21,848 nucleotides of DNA from a virus. The notes beneath the pieces were generated by a model. It saw only the letters and a program-made list of their open reading frames with translations, had not been told where the DNA came from and ran no database searches. Position numbers and translations under genes: made by a program. Within the stretch, counting starts at the first letter, position 1. Each line of letters begins with the position of its first letter. The stretch is from positions 1 through 21,848 of the IMG/VR virus record IMGVR_UViG_3300034072_001460. One strand, given 5' to 3'. Of the stretch, positions 13,731 through 20,717 are shown piece by piece.

Positions 13731-14414
13731 TTAATCCTTCCGGTCAAAAAAAGGGGAGGCAGAGGCGCAGGCAGCAGGGCGGGTGCCGCCCGGCGGGCGA
13801 CCGCGAGGGCCAAGGGCAAGGTGCAGCTGCGCGCTGTTGTTGTGGTCGATAATGCGGGTGTAGGGCCTGCCGTCGATCACCACCCGGCTCACCGATGGAT
13901 GGTGAGGGCCGGTGTCGAGAACGATCCGGTATTTGCGGTGTGGCGCGCCCGGCGGATCGATCCGTTCCAGATAGCCTGCCCGAACCAGCTCACCTAGATA
14001 TTTGAGTGCGCTGTAGGTGTTGGTCTCTGCGGCGAGGACCAGCATGGGCAGCTCGAACACCTTGAGCACCCGCACGGCCGTCCAGATGCGCTGGCGCATG
14101 TTGGCGGGGGTGAACCGCTGGCCCAGCGGCTTGATGGGCACATCCTCAGGCGCGATTTCATAGCGCCGGGCGAAGCCGTTCATGCTGATTTCGCACTGGC
14201 GGCCAACATGGACCAGTAGGCCAGACGACCGCCATTTGCGCAGCCAGCGCGTCACGACGACAGGATCAAAGCCGGAGCGGCGCACGATATCGCCAATGCT
14301 CATGGGATCGGCAGCGACGCGCAGCAGCGACCAGAGCACATCGCGCGCGGTGTGTTCGCACGTGCTGTCCAGGGGCTGGACAGGCGCAGGCAGAATGGTG
14401 GCGGGGAAGTTCAT
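13731..14414 (-). CDS. Tandem winged-helix DNA-binding protein
   Basis: This 227-residue protein seems to contain two winged helices. One is at about residues 25-80 (ARDVLWSLLRVAADPMSIGDIVRRSGFDPVVVTRWLRKWRSSGLLVHV) and another at about 105-160 (RIWTAVRVLKVFELPMLVLAAETNTYSALKYLGELVRAGYLERI). The C-terminal 60 residues are strand-rich then low-complexity. Start ATG 14414 overlaps the B stop by ATGA with a GGAGGC site before it. Proteins of this kind sit right after B in other Mu-like phages and are uncharacterised; a part in transposition or replication control is inferred from position. Confidence 0.75.
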   Translation of the reverse strand: MNFPATILPAPVQPLDSTCEHTARDVLWSLLRVAADPMSIGDIVRRSGFDPVVVTRWLRKWRSSGLLVHVGRQCEISMNGFARRYEIAPEDVPIKPLGQRFTPANMRQRIWTAVRVLKVFELPMLVLAAETNTYSALKYLGELVRAGYLERIDPPGAPHRKYRIVLDTGPHHPSVSRVVIDGRPYTRIIDHNNSAQLHLALGPRGRPPGGTRPAACASASPFFDRKD

Positions 14415-15214
14415 GCGCGGCCTCCCTGGATGCGGCGGATCTGCAGATCGCCGGTCATGATCGGACGGTTGCCCCACCAGGCGCGGTCGGGATTGGCCTG
14501 GCGCTCATCACGAGCGATTGTGTCAGCCTCGATCAGGTTGGTGACGATGCGCCGGGTGCAGCCCCGACAGGCCTGTTTGAACAGCAGCGCCAGATCGTCG
14601 GCGATTTTGGCCCTGAGGCAGTAATGATCGCGCAGGGCCAGCGTATCTTCGTCGCTGGCGGGCTGGGCGGCGGTGGCCACGCGGATGCGGTTGTCGAACC
14701 GCTCCCATTCCTTCAGCTTGGCAGGAAGATCCTCTTCGCCGATCATCATGATGGCGATCGATGTTGCGTCGTGGATGTCGCGGATGATCTCGACCGCCTG
14801 GCGCTTTACCAGGAAGTCCATCTCATCAATCACCAGCGGGCGGGGAAAGATGGTCAGCTGCTCGATGATCTGTTCGAGGATCTTCGGTGCGGTGCGCGCC
14901 AGCTTGTTGATGCCGAGCGACGTTGCGATGGCTTCGAGCAGGGTGCGCTGGGTCCAGACCGATTTGGCGCAGACATAGGTGGCGTTGGTGCGCGCCGCGG
15001 CAAAGGCCGCGCCGACGGACTTGCCATAGCCCGAATAGCCGTAGAGCATGCCAAGGCGCGGCGAGTCACGGCCCACGGCCATGCAGTCCATCAACGTGCG
15101 CAGCGCAAGCTGCATGTTGGTCAGTGGTGCCTGGCGACCCTCGATCGGCTCACTGCCTCCGGGCAAGATCAGGCCGCCCCCCGCTTCCAGTAAACTTTGC
15201 CCGTTGTGGTTCAT
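14411..15214 (-). CDS. B: MuB-like AAA+ ATPase, transposition target selector
   Basis: This 267-residue AAA+ ATPase should coat target DNA, activate transposase A and confer target immunity, as MuB does. Walker A is GYSGYGKS (residues 59-66), Walker B is PLVIDEMD (126-133), and a sensor-1-like strand IAIMMIGEE follows (153-161). It is shorter than MuB of Mu (about 312), as in other B3/D3112-like phages, with little sequence before the ATPase. ATG 15214 has AGGAGC six bases upstream. It lies 21 bases after A and overlaps the next gene by four. Confidence 0.92.
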   Translation of the reverse strand: MNHNGQSLLEAGGGLILPGGSEPIEGRQAPLTNMQLALRTLMDCMAVGRDSPRLGMLYGYSGYGKSVGAAFAAARTNATYVCAKSVWTQRTLLEAIATSLGINKLARTAPKILEQIIEQLTIFPRPLVIDEMDFLVKRQAVEIIRDIHDATSIAIMMIGEEDLPAKLKEWERFDNRIRVATAAQPASDEDTLALRDHYCLRAKIADDLALLFKQACRGCTRRIVTNLIEADTIARDERQANPDRAWWGNRPIMTGDLQIRRIQGGRA

Positions 15215-15235
15215 GGTGTTGCTCCTGCTTGAGGG

Positions 15236-17083
15236 TCAGCCAGCCTTGCCGGACATCTGCCCGGCGGCGGTGTTGGTGAAATCGGTGGGCGCAGGCTGGA
15301 CAGACCGGGGCGCGAAATGCGCGATCATGATCTTCTCAGCCTGGTAACTGGTGCTCTCGGTGAAGCTTCTGGCCCATGCCACTTCCTCAGCATCGACAGC
15401 CTCACCACGGGCATGCGCGGCCAGCAGGGCATCGACATGCGCGACCCGCTGGCTGATGTTCATTTCTGCCCAGCTGGTTGCTGCGGCATCTGCCTGGCCT
15501 TTGGTGCTGGCCTTGCGGGTGCGCTTTGGTTCGGCAGGCACCGCCCTGGCCTGGTCGGCGACCGCAGCATCGTTCCGGGCGTTGCGCGCGACCGGTAGCG
15601 TGCTGAGCTTGCCGGCAGCCTTGGCATCGGCCATCAGCACGTTGAGCGCCGCCTGTTCCGGCTTGAACCGACGTTGCTTGGCGAGCAGCTCGGCCCGCTG
15701 AACCTTCAGCAGCTGCGCCTGGTCAGCCCGTGCCTGGCGTGCGAACTCCTGTTCGCTGAGGCCCGAGCGCTGGACGTTGACAGCCGTGCCGATGAACGTC
15801 CTGTCCTCTGCATCGAAGATGAACAGCGCGCCCAGATCTTCCTCGTCGCGGCGAACGACGACGGACCTGCCGATATAGGCCGCGCATTCCGCAGACCAGT
15901 AGCGGCCGCCGTTCCAGGCAATGCCGCGCTTGCCGACAATGCGCGGACCGACCAGGGCAGACAGGGCCTTAGTGAGGGTCTGTTCGTCCGGTGCCCTAGC
16001 GGCCAGGCGGCGGGAGCTTTGCTCCTTCGCCATGGGCGACATTTTCAAGGTGCTGTGATTGCGTTGGTAATATGGGCCGGATGCCCAGTTATCGAGTGCC
16101 TCTTGCAGCTGGTCCGCCGACATTTGCGCGACGATGACGGGCTTGCCAGTTGCCTTGCGCGCGCGGGCGCGCAGCACCTGCGCCTCGGCAACATTATGGC
16201 CGATATAGCCCGGCATGATTTCTGCGCGCTGACGGGTGAACGTGCCAAAGACACGTTCAACGAACGGCTTGAGGTCCGGACGGGCTGGAGGCAGATCGTG
16301 AAGATCGATCCCCAAGATCTCCAGCGCACTCTTTATCGACTTGTTGATGAAGCCGCTGCCCTGATCGGTGAAGATGATCGTGGGCATGACGCCCCAGGCG
16401 CGGATGGTGTCGATGAGGAAACGGCGGACGCTCTGCGCGCTTTCAGACTTGCAGACCATGAATCTGGCGCGACGCGAATATCGATCGACAATGCCCAAAA
16501 CAGCCTTGCGCCCTTCGGTCGTCATCACATCGGCGGGAGTCGTATCGATCTCCCACATATGATGCGCATAGAGCGCAGAGCCAGACATCGTGCCTACCGA
16601 TGCCCTGAACTTGTTCTTGAACGCATCGGGATCGCGCAGCGACGCGAGCAGCGGCTTGTTGGCCTTCTCATAGGCTGCGATGAATCGGCGCAGCGACCGC
16701 GCCGATGGCAGCTCCACGAACTCGGTGGCCAGCATTTCCATGATGACCGAGGCCGACCATTTGTGGACAGCCAGGCACGCCTGCACCGCATCGGCCACTT
16801 CCGGATGCGCGGCCCACCAGCTGGGGCGACCCTTGCCATCGTGCGTGTTGCTGGCTGTTGGCCGGGCCTTGCGCTGGCCCGCCCAGCGGGCCTTCAGATC
16901 AGCCTGGGCGCTAGCAGGCAGAGACGAGATGGCGAAATGGCGGCCGCCTTGCTGACGTGCTTTCTGCTGATACTCCCACTGATATCTGTCCGCCCATGCC
17001 AGCACCCGGCGCGCCGATGTCGGCATGCCTTCGAGCTTCAGGTCAGCGATCTGCTGGGCAGTGAGGTGTGTCTGGCGCTTCAT
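15236..17083 (-). CDS. A: Mu-type DDE transposase A
   Basis: This 615-residue transposase integrates and replicatively transposes the phage. An N-terminal Mu-type helix-turn-helix (about residues 1-75, HLTAQQIADLKLEGMPTSARRV then GGRHFAISSLPASAQADL) precedes a second DNA-binding part. The RNase H-like core has the catalytic triad D180 (HMWEID), D240 (IIFTDQG) and E276 (FVERVFG). A beta-barrel-like region (about 380-435) follows, then a helical, Lys/Arg/Ala-rich tail (450-600) that in Mu contacts B. Start ATG 17083 overlaps the upstream HTH gene by ATGA. The first 83 codons are a near copy of that gene, at DNA level too. Confidence 0.95.
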   Translation of the reverse strand: MKRQTHLTAQQIADLKLEGMPTSARRVLAWADRYQWEYQQKARQQGGRHFAISSLPASAQADLKARWAGQRKARPTASNTHDGKGRPSWWAAHPEVADAVQACLAVHKWSASVIMEMLATEFVELPSARSLRRFIAAYEKANKPLLASLRDPDAFKNKFRASVGTMSGSALYAHHMWEIDTTPADVMTTEGRKAVLGIVDRYSRRARFMVCKSESAQSVRRFLIDTIRAWGVMPTIIFTDQGSGFINKSIKSALEILGIDLHDLPPARPDLKPFVERVFGTFTRQRAEIMPGYIGHNVAEAQVLRARARKATGKPVIVAQMSADQLQEALDNWASGPYYQRNHSTLKMSPMAKEQSSRRLAARAPDEQTLTKALSALVGPRIVGKRGIAWNGGRYWSAECAAYIGRSVVVRRDEEDLGALFIFDAEDRTFIGTAVNVQRSGLSEQEFARQARADQAQLLKVQRAELLAKQRRFKPEQAALNVLMADAKAAGKLSTLPVARNARNDAAVADQARAVPAEPKRTRKASTKGQADAAATSWAEMNISQRVAHVDALLAAHARGEAVDAEEVAWARSFTESTSYQAEKIMIAHFAPRSVQPAPTDFTNTAAGQMSGKAG

Positions 17084-17093
17084 GCGTCGCCCC
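16836..17093 (-). repeat. Direct repeat copy 1 (5' end of transposase A)
   Basis: About 258 bases covering the first 83 codons of A and its GGGGCGAC ribosome-site region recur, with the same orientation, 332 bases away at 17168-17425. The flanks of the repeat (codons 1-27 and 45-73) are almost identical in DNA, while codons 28-44 differ strongly. Confidence 0.9.
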
Positions 17094-17415
17094 ACATTTC
17101 ATCGGCGAAGGTCTGCAATGCGGCTGCAAGCGCCCTGCAGGCGCGATCGCCGAGCGACCGACCCGGCCCATCGTGCGTGTTGCTGGCCGATGGCGCGGCC
17201 TTGCGCTGGCCCGCCCAGCGGGCCTTCAGATCAGCCTGGGCGCTGGCAGGCAGAGACGAGATGGCGAAATGGCGACCGCCCTGGTTGTCGGGCTTTGCGA
17301 TAAACTCCCAACCACGATCTTCCGCCCAGCTGCGCACCCGGCGCGCCGATGTCGGCATGCCTTCGAGCTTGAGGTCAGCGATCTGCTGGGCAGTGAGGTG
17401 TGTCTGGCGCTTCAT
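17080..17415 (-). CDS. Stand-alone Mu-type HTH protein duplicated from transposase A
   Basis: This 111-residue protein is made almost wholly of the Mu-type helix-turn-helix domain found at the start of A. Residues 1-27, 45-73 and 77-83 are identical to A, while 28-44 (SWAEDRGWEFIAKPDN against AWADRYQWEYQQKARQ) and the last 27 residues differ. It has no catalytic core. In Mu the c repressor and A share related N-terminal DNA-binding domains, competing for the same operator/enhancer. Here the repressor is of another kind (S24), so this small protein may play that competing or enhancer-binding part; this is inference. ATG 17415 shares one base with the preceding stop (TGATG), and the end overlaps A by ATGA. 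Confidence 0.85.
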   Translation of the reverse strand: MKRQTHLTAQQIADLKLEGMPTSARRVRSWAEDRGWEFIAKPDNQGGRHFAISSLPASAQADLKARWAGQRKAAPSASNTHDGPGRSLGDRACRALAAALQTFADEMWGDA

Positions 17416-17425
17416 CAGTCGCCCC
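17168..17425 (-). repeat. Direct repeat copy 2 (stand-alone HTH gene)
   Basis: Second copy of the segment described for 16836-17093, at a constant 332-base offset with no net length change. It includes the GGGGCGAC sequence before the start codon, so the ribosome site was duplicated with the coding part. Confidence 0.9.
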
Positions 17426-17930
17426 GGACCTCGGCCAAAAAGGCGGCGCGCGCAGCGAGCAGGCCGGCGCGCAAACGCGCGGGCAGCGATGGCCAGGTGG
17501 GCGACGGCGCGGCTGGCGACGGCACCGGCAGATATTGCAGCTCCCTGGGCCAGCGGGCGCAGCGACCCGGCCACAGGTGGATGGGGTCAAAGCCCAGAGC
17601 AGCAGCATAGGTGAGCGCATCCTGACGATCGAGCACCAGACTCCAGCACAATGCCCCGACGCAACGGCCATCATAGCCCTTGGCCTCAGCCGTGGCGGAC
17701 AGGCGATCGCGCAGCCAGAGCGGGTCATAGTCCAGAATGTCGTCATCGCTGACGCCCAGGAAATGCGCGAAATCGCGCCAGATCAGCCGCCAGTGGATGT
17801 TGCCGGTGCGGTCATCACGATGCCGGGGCAGGATGACAAAGCCGTCATCGGCGGGCGTGCGGCGCGTGCCATCTTGGGATAGAACAAATGTGGTGCGATC
17901 GGTGGACGCATTGTGGTAACGGTAAGTCAC
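17415..17930 (-). CDS. Hypothetical early protein between ner and the HTH copy
   Basis: This 171-residue protein begins at GTG 17930, overlapping the ner stop (GTGA), with GGAGG six bases upstream; the longer open frame to 17957 is not needed. The first half mixes strands and aromatic residues (YRYHNAS, GFVILPRHRDD, IHWRLIWRDFAHFLGVSDDDILDYDPLWLRDRL), the second half has an Ala/Leu/Arg-rich helical end. I do not recognise a family. Its slot between ner and A is filled in several Mu-like phages by small unknown proteins. A regulatory or transposition-linked role is guessed from position only. Confidence 0.72.
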   Translation of the reverse strand: MTYRYHNASTDRTTFVLSQDGTRRTPADDGFVILPRHRDDRTGNIHWRLIWRDFAHFLGVSDDDILDYDPLWLRDRLSATAEAKGYDGRCVGALCWSLVLDRQDALTYAAALGFDPIHLWPGRCARWPRELQYLPVPSPAAPSPTWPSLPARLRAGLLAARAAFLAEVRGD

Positions 17931-18205
17931 GCTGCGCCTCCGACATTCTGGAAGCACGCACCACGACGGTAGTTCAGTCTTGGTTGTGGGCGCTTGCGCG
18001 AGCCGTCAGCATTGTAACGGGAGGGCCATATGGAGTGAGCAGGGATCTTGAGAAATTCGGAGATAGCCTGCTCCGCACGAGCATCAGGGCGAAACAATGC
18101 ATGCGCGATCGATTGTGGTTTCAGGCCACTCCGTCGAGCTATCGCAGACAAGTTTGACCCTCTCTTCCGGATCAAAGCCTTTAAGTCTTCCGCGTGCCAA
18201 TTCAA
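17927..18205 (-). CDS. ner: Ner-like DNA-binding regulator
   Basis: This 92-residue protein is a Ner/Nlp-type regulator, which in Mu turns down early and repressor transcription in the lytic cycle. The signature is W-H (residues 3-4), DLKALIRKRGSNLSAIARRSGLKPQSIAHALFRP (a helix-turn-helix, about 7-40), and the characteristic IWPSRY at 59-64. The tail after residue 70 is an unusual basic extension. I chose TTG 18205 because AAGGA lies eight bases before it and the protein then begins LNWH, as in the family. An upstream in-frame TTG at 18226 would add seven residues. First gene of the leftward early operon; faces the repressor gene across a short control region. Confidence 0.85.
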   Translation of the reverse strand: MNWHAEDLKALIRKRGSNLSAIARRSGLKPQSIAHALFRPDARAEQAISEFLKIPAHSIWPSRYNADGSRKRPQPRLNYRRGACFQNVGGAA

Positions 18206-18246
18206 GATACCATTCCTTATGTGCAATTACACCTTGCATGGTATCT
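18205..18246. promoter_or_regulatory. Inverted repeat in the ner/repressor control region
   Basis: AGATACCAT (18205-18213) and ATGGTATCT (18238-18246) form a perfect 9-base inverted repeat with 24 bases between. It lies between the divergent ner and repressor genes, overlapping the likely ner start and ribosome site. This is where the operator for Ner or the S24 repressor is expected, but I cannot tell which protein uses it; promoter boxes for either gene could not be placed with confidence. Confidence 0.5.
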
Positions 18247-18278
18247 CGTAGGACGTCAAGCCTAATTGGAGATAATTT

Positions 18279-18953
18279 GTGGTAAATTTGAGCGCCTGGG
18301 ATGATGCGGCGCGACGACGGCTCGTTGCTCATGCTCGCAAATTCGGTCGTCAGGAGGACCTGGCTGCGGCGGCGGGTTTGCCAAAACCGACCCTGCAAAA
18401 GCTGCTTAGCGGAAGTGCCGAGCCTAAGATTTCGACGCTGTTGGCTGTAACTAATGCGCTGGGTATCAGCCTGGATACGATTCTGAACGGGGCTAATGAG
18501 CTGACGACCATGCAGGATTACGAGGTGTTCGTTGCAGCTCCCGTTGCTATTCCAATGCATGATGTTGCCTTCTCAGCCGGACCGGGTGCAGAAGCTTTGC
18601 TTGCTGGCGACGGAGATGCTTCAGCGGTTTTTCCTGAGGCTTGGCTGCGCGAGCAGTTCGGGAAGGTTGATGACTTGCGGCTTGTCAGGGCCTCCGGCGA
18701 CTCTATGGAGCCGACGATTACAGACGGTCAGTGGGTCATGATAGACGTGGCACGGAAGACTGGGGACGGGATTTACGCCGTTCGTGTTGCCAACGACCTG
18801 TTCATCAAGCGCCTGCAATTCCAGACCACCCGCGTCTTTGCGATCAGCGACAATCCGGCATATGAGCTGTTCATCATCAATTTGGAGGACAAGGCGGATC
18901 GCGACGCATTCCAGGTAATCGGTCGTGTGGTTTGGACAGGAAAGATGTTGTGA
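18279..18953 (+). CDS. S24/LexA-like phage repressor (cI-type, self-cleaving)
   Basis: This 224-residue protein is the likely lysogeny repressor. An N-terminal helix-turn-helix (about residues 24-66, RQEDLAAAAGLPKPTLQKLLSGSAEP) is joined to a C-terminal S24 peptidase domain. Catalytic Ser142 sits in SGDSMEP and Lys177 in DLFIKRL; the likely cleavage bond is A100-G101 in AFSAGPG. Such repressors cleave themselves when RecA is activated, so DNA damage may induce this phage, in contrast to Mu's heat-sensitive, ClpX-controlled c repressor. GTG 18279 has TTGGAG seven bases upstream. It is transcribed away from ner, and its stop overlaps the next gene by GTGA. Confidence 0.92.
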   Translation: MVNLSAWDDAARRRLVAHARKFGRQEDLAAAAGLPKPTLQKLLSGSAEPKISTLLAVTNALGISLDTILNGANELTTMQDYEVFVAAPVAIPMHDVAFSAGPGAEALLAGDGDASAVFPEAWLREQFGKVDDLRLVRASGDSMEPTITDGQWVMIDVARKTGDGIYAVRVANDLFIKRLQFQTTRVFAISDNPAYELFIINLEDKADRDAFQVIGRVVWTGKML

Positions 18954-19609
18954 CCGATGGCGAAGCGGACATGGGTTCGGGATCGCCAGAAGAGGCCAGT
19001 TTCGCCCAACGGAACAGGCTGGTCCTTCTGACGGGTCTCGCGCTCGCCCTGGCCCTATGGTTGCTTTACGAGGCCGGAGAGAAAGGGCTGCTGGGCGAGC
19101 CTACCGCCGAAAGGTCATCTGTCGAGCGGATCGCATGGCAGTTGCTGCCTGACGGAAGCCAGTTCGCCATCTCGGCGTCGCCGGTCGTTTCGTCCAGCTC
19201 AAGCATGACGGAACACAGGAGCGCCATGCGCTGTTGGCCGCAAGACAATCAGTTTTCGTGTGTTTCGATCACCAAATCGTCTGGTGCTCTCAGTGCGTTG
19301 AATGTGTCGAGCTATTCAACAGACGATCTGCCAGGCTATCTGCTGCCGATCTTTGATCAGGACGGCTACACCTGCAGCACCGTGCTCGGTTCCCCGCAGG
19401 AGAGCATCGGGAACGGCAGCGCGACTCTCACCTCGAACCAGCTGCGCAGCCTGGATGATCGCTGGTCGCGCAAGTTCGTGACCCGGTTCATGGCTGAGAA
19501 TAGGGTCAAGGGGCAGTGGTTCGATTGCCTGACGGTGTTGCGCGAGGTATCATCGGGCAGCCTGGAAACGCTTGGCACGACGCTGATCACCAAGAGCGTG
19601 CTGCCATGA
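18950..19609 (+). CDS. Unknown membrane protein co-translated with the repressor
   Basis: This 219-residue protein starts at GTG 18950, overlapping the repressor stop (GTGA) with AGGAAA upstream; an ATG at 18932 within the repressor is in frame but less likely. One membrane segment (about residues 24-41, LVLLTGLALALALWLLY) follows a short acidic N terminus. The remaining 175 residues should face outside; they are Ser/Thr-rich with four cysteines (95, 104, 142, 193) that could form disulfides. No family is recognised. Because it is coupled to the repressor it should be made in lysogens, which suggests a lysogenic conversion or superinfection-exclusion role; that is inference. Confidence 0.75.
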   Translation: MTDGEADMGSGSPEEASFAQRNRLVLLTGLALALALWLLYEAGEKGLLGEPTAERSSVERIAWQLLPDGSQFAISASPVVSSSSSMTEHRSAMRCWPQDNQFSCVSITKSSGALSALNVSSYSTDDLPGYLLPIFDQDGYTCSTVLGSPQESIGNGSATLTSNQLRSLDDRWSRKFVTRFMAENRVKGQWFDCLTVLREVSSGSLETLGTTLITKSVLP

Positions 19610-19629
19610 CGGCAATTGCCACCATTTCC

Positions 19630-19657
19630 AAAAAGCCGCTATAAGCCCCGTAGAGCG
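19630..19657 (-). terminator. Possible intrinsic terminator for the leftward cassette
   Basis: On the minus strand, CGCTCTA and TATAGCG (one mismatch) can pair around a 7-base loop, followed by GC and then five T residues (plus strand A's at 19630-19634). It lies between the two converging transcription units, 90 bases past the stop of the leftward gene. The stem is modest, so the call is tentative. Confidence 0.35.
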
Positions 19658-19725
19658 CCTTTCCCGCCCCAACCCAGGCAAGGGTAGCCGAGACCTCGTC
19701 ACCATAGCTGTACAGAATGCACAGC

Positions 19726-19750
19726 GCACTCTGGGCGCATCGCAGAGTGC
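19726..19750. terminator. Perfect 8-base hairpin between converging genes
   Basis: GCACTCTG (19726-19733) and CAGAGTGC (19743-19750) form a perfect 8-base stem with a 9-base loop. It touches the stop codon of the leftward gene and has no T-run on either side, so it may be a bidirectional or Rho-assisted end signal, or simply an RNA 3' structure. Confidence 0.35.
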
Positions 19751-20028
19751 TAGTGGCGTTTCGTTTTGCGAGCTCGGCGTGTCTCGAACCAGAAAAATGC
19801 CACAATCGGCACTAGGCCGGCGATTACCATTGCGGCAATAACCAGTTCTGGTCGCAGCTCTGCCCGCGCAATCGCGATAAGGCAGATCTGGCAAATGGGC
19901 ACCAGCTGAATCGCTATGCGATCTGCCCTTGAAAGTCGCCGATGTGCAGGCGGCGGCTTTTCCAGAATTCGTGCGGTAGCTCGAATTAGATCGGGTTCAG
20001 CCCCCTTGCGCCCAGCTTCTTCCGACAA
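19750..20028 (-). CDS. Two-span membrane protein, holin-like
   Basis: This 92-residue protein has a charged N-terminal 35 residues and two membrane segments, about 37-58 (IAIQLVPICQICLIAIARAEL) and 60-82 (ELVIAAMVIAGLVPIVAFFWFE), then a basic tail (TRRARKTKRH). The size and hairpin topology are like small holins, but many other small membrane proteins look the same. Start TTG 20028 is supported by GGAGGG seven bases upstream, located over the stop of the previous gene. Last gene of a four-gene leftward cassette. No family is recognised. Confidence 0.65.
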   Translation of the reverse strand: MSEEAGRKGAEPDLIRATARILEKPPPAHRRLSRADRIAIQLVPICQICLIAIARAELRPELVIAAMVIAGLVPIVAFFWFETRRARKTKRH

Positions 20029-20031
20029 CGG

Positions 20032-20376
20032 TCATCCCTCCGCGAGCTGTGCATCAAAGCAACGAAACCTCGGCTCGGCGATGGCATAGCCCTTGCCATC
20101 AGTGAGGACATATTCCCACAGTCCGACTTTCAGGCGTGTGCCCACAGGGGCGTTAATCACTCCATCGTAGGCCATCGCGGCGAAGTCTGCTGCGTGTGCC
20201 TCAAGCCTGACAGCAATATCGGCGCCACGGCATCGAAGCTTCATGAACCAGGGCTTGTGCATTTCGGGTGGCTTTCCGATCGGCTCCATCAGGATCGCGA
20301 AGGCTTTCACCTCAGAGCACAACACTTCCCCGCCGGTGGTTTCGGTCTGTGCTGCGGCCTCCGGGATTCGCGTCAT
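20032..20376 (-). CDS. Hypothetical soluble protein of the accessory cassette
   Basis: This 114-residue protein starts at ATG 20376, overlapping the upstream stop by ATGA. It is soluble, with a strand-rich core (VKAFAILMEPIG, WFMKLRCRGADIAVRL, GTRLKVGLWEYVLTDGKGYAIAEPRFRCFDAQL). Three cysteines occur but not in a metal-site pattern. The compact beta-like core suggests a small domain that binds a partner, but no family is recognised. It lies between two membrane-protein genes of the same cassette. Confidence 0.65.
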   Translation of the reverse strand: MTRIPEAAAQTETTGGEVLCSEVKAFAILMEPIGKPPEMHKPWFMKLRCRGADIAVRLEAHAADFAAMAYDGVINAPVGTRLKVGLWEYVLTDGKGYAIAEPRFRCFDAQLAEG

Positions 20377-20714
20377 GGCAAGCACCTCGCATCAAGCAGT
20401 AGACGGGTCGCCCCGATTGCGTAGCCCAGGGCGCCAATGGCAAGGCCGGCAAATGACAGCTGGATTGCGAGCATTCTGAGTTTGCGTGCTTGGCTGCGCC
20501 GGATCCTGCCCACTAGCTCAGTCATCGATGCAGCCCTATGCTCGATCTCGTCATTTGAAAGGCTGCTGGTTTCAATGAGTGCGAGCATGCGTGTGCGCAA
20601 TCGGACGCCCTCCTCATAGCTGGCCTGAATCAAGTCCATCAGGTCCTGCTTTGCGGCTGAACTTGGATCGCCAGCCGCTCCGGCCTCCTTGCCGGCGTTA
20701 CGATGGTCGTCCAT
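20373..20714 (-). CDS. Coiled-coil protein with C-terminal membrane anchor
   Basis: This 113-residue protein has a polar N terminus, a long helical part (about residues 20-78, QDLMDLIQASYEEGVRLRTRMLALIETSSLSNDEIEHRAASMTELVGRIRRSQARKLRM) and a membrane segment near the end (about 82-104, LSFAGLAIGALGYAIGATRLLL). The topology is tail-anchored. ATG 20714 has GGAAGG seven bases upstream and follows the upstream stop by three bases. Unknown family. The helical body and anchor would suit a protein that senses or scaffolds at the inner membrane. Confidence 0.65.
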   Translation of the reverse strand: MDDHRNAGKEAGAAGDPSSAAKQDLMDLIQASYEEGVRLRTRMLALIETSSLSNDEIEHRAASMTELVGRIRRSQARKLRMLAIQLSFAGLAIGALGYAIGATRLLLDARCLP

Positions 20715-20717
20715 CGC

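Noticed and set aside
15674-17614. 646-codon open frame on the plus strand opposite transposase A
   Set aside because: It is antisense to A, the HTH copy and part of the next gene, has biased high-GC composition and no family features. Long antisense frames are common in GC-rich genes; the same applies to 4244-5470 opposite the portal and 5988-6812 opposite terminase.
19587-19805. 72-codon minus-strand frame ending in a hydrophobic segment
   Set aside because: It overlaps the end of the membrane protein gene on one side and the two-span gene on the other, and there is no supported start beyond the overlap. A small peptide from within it cannot be excluded.
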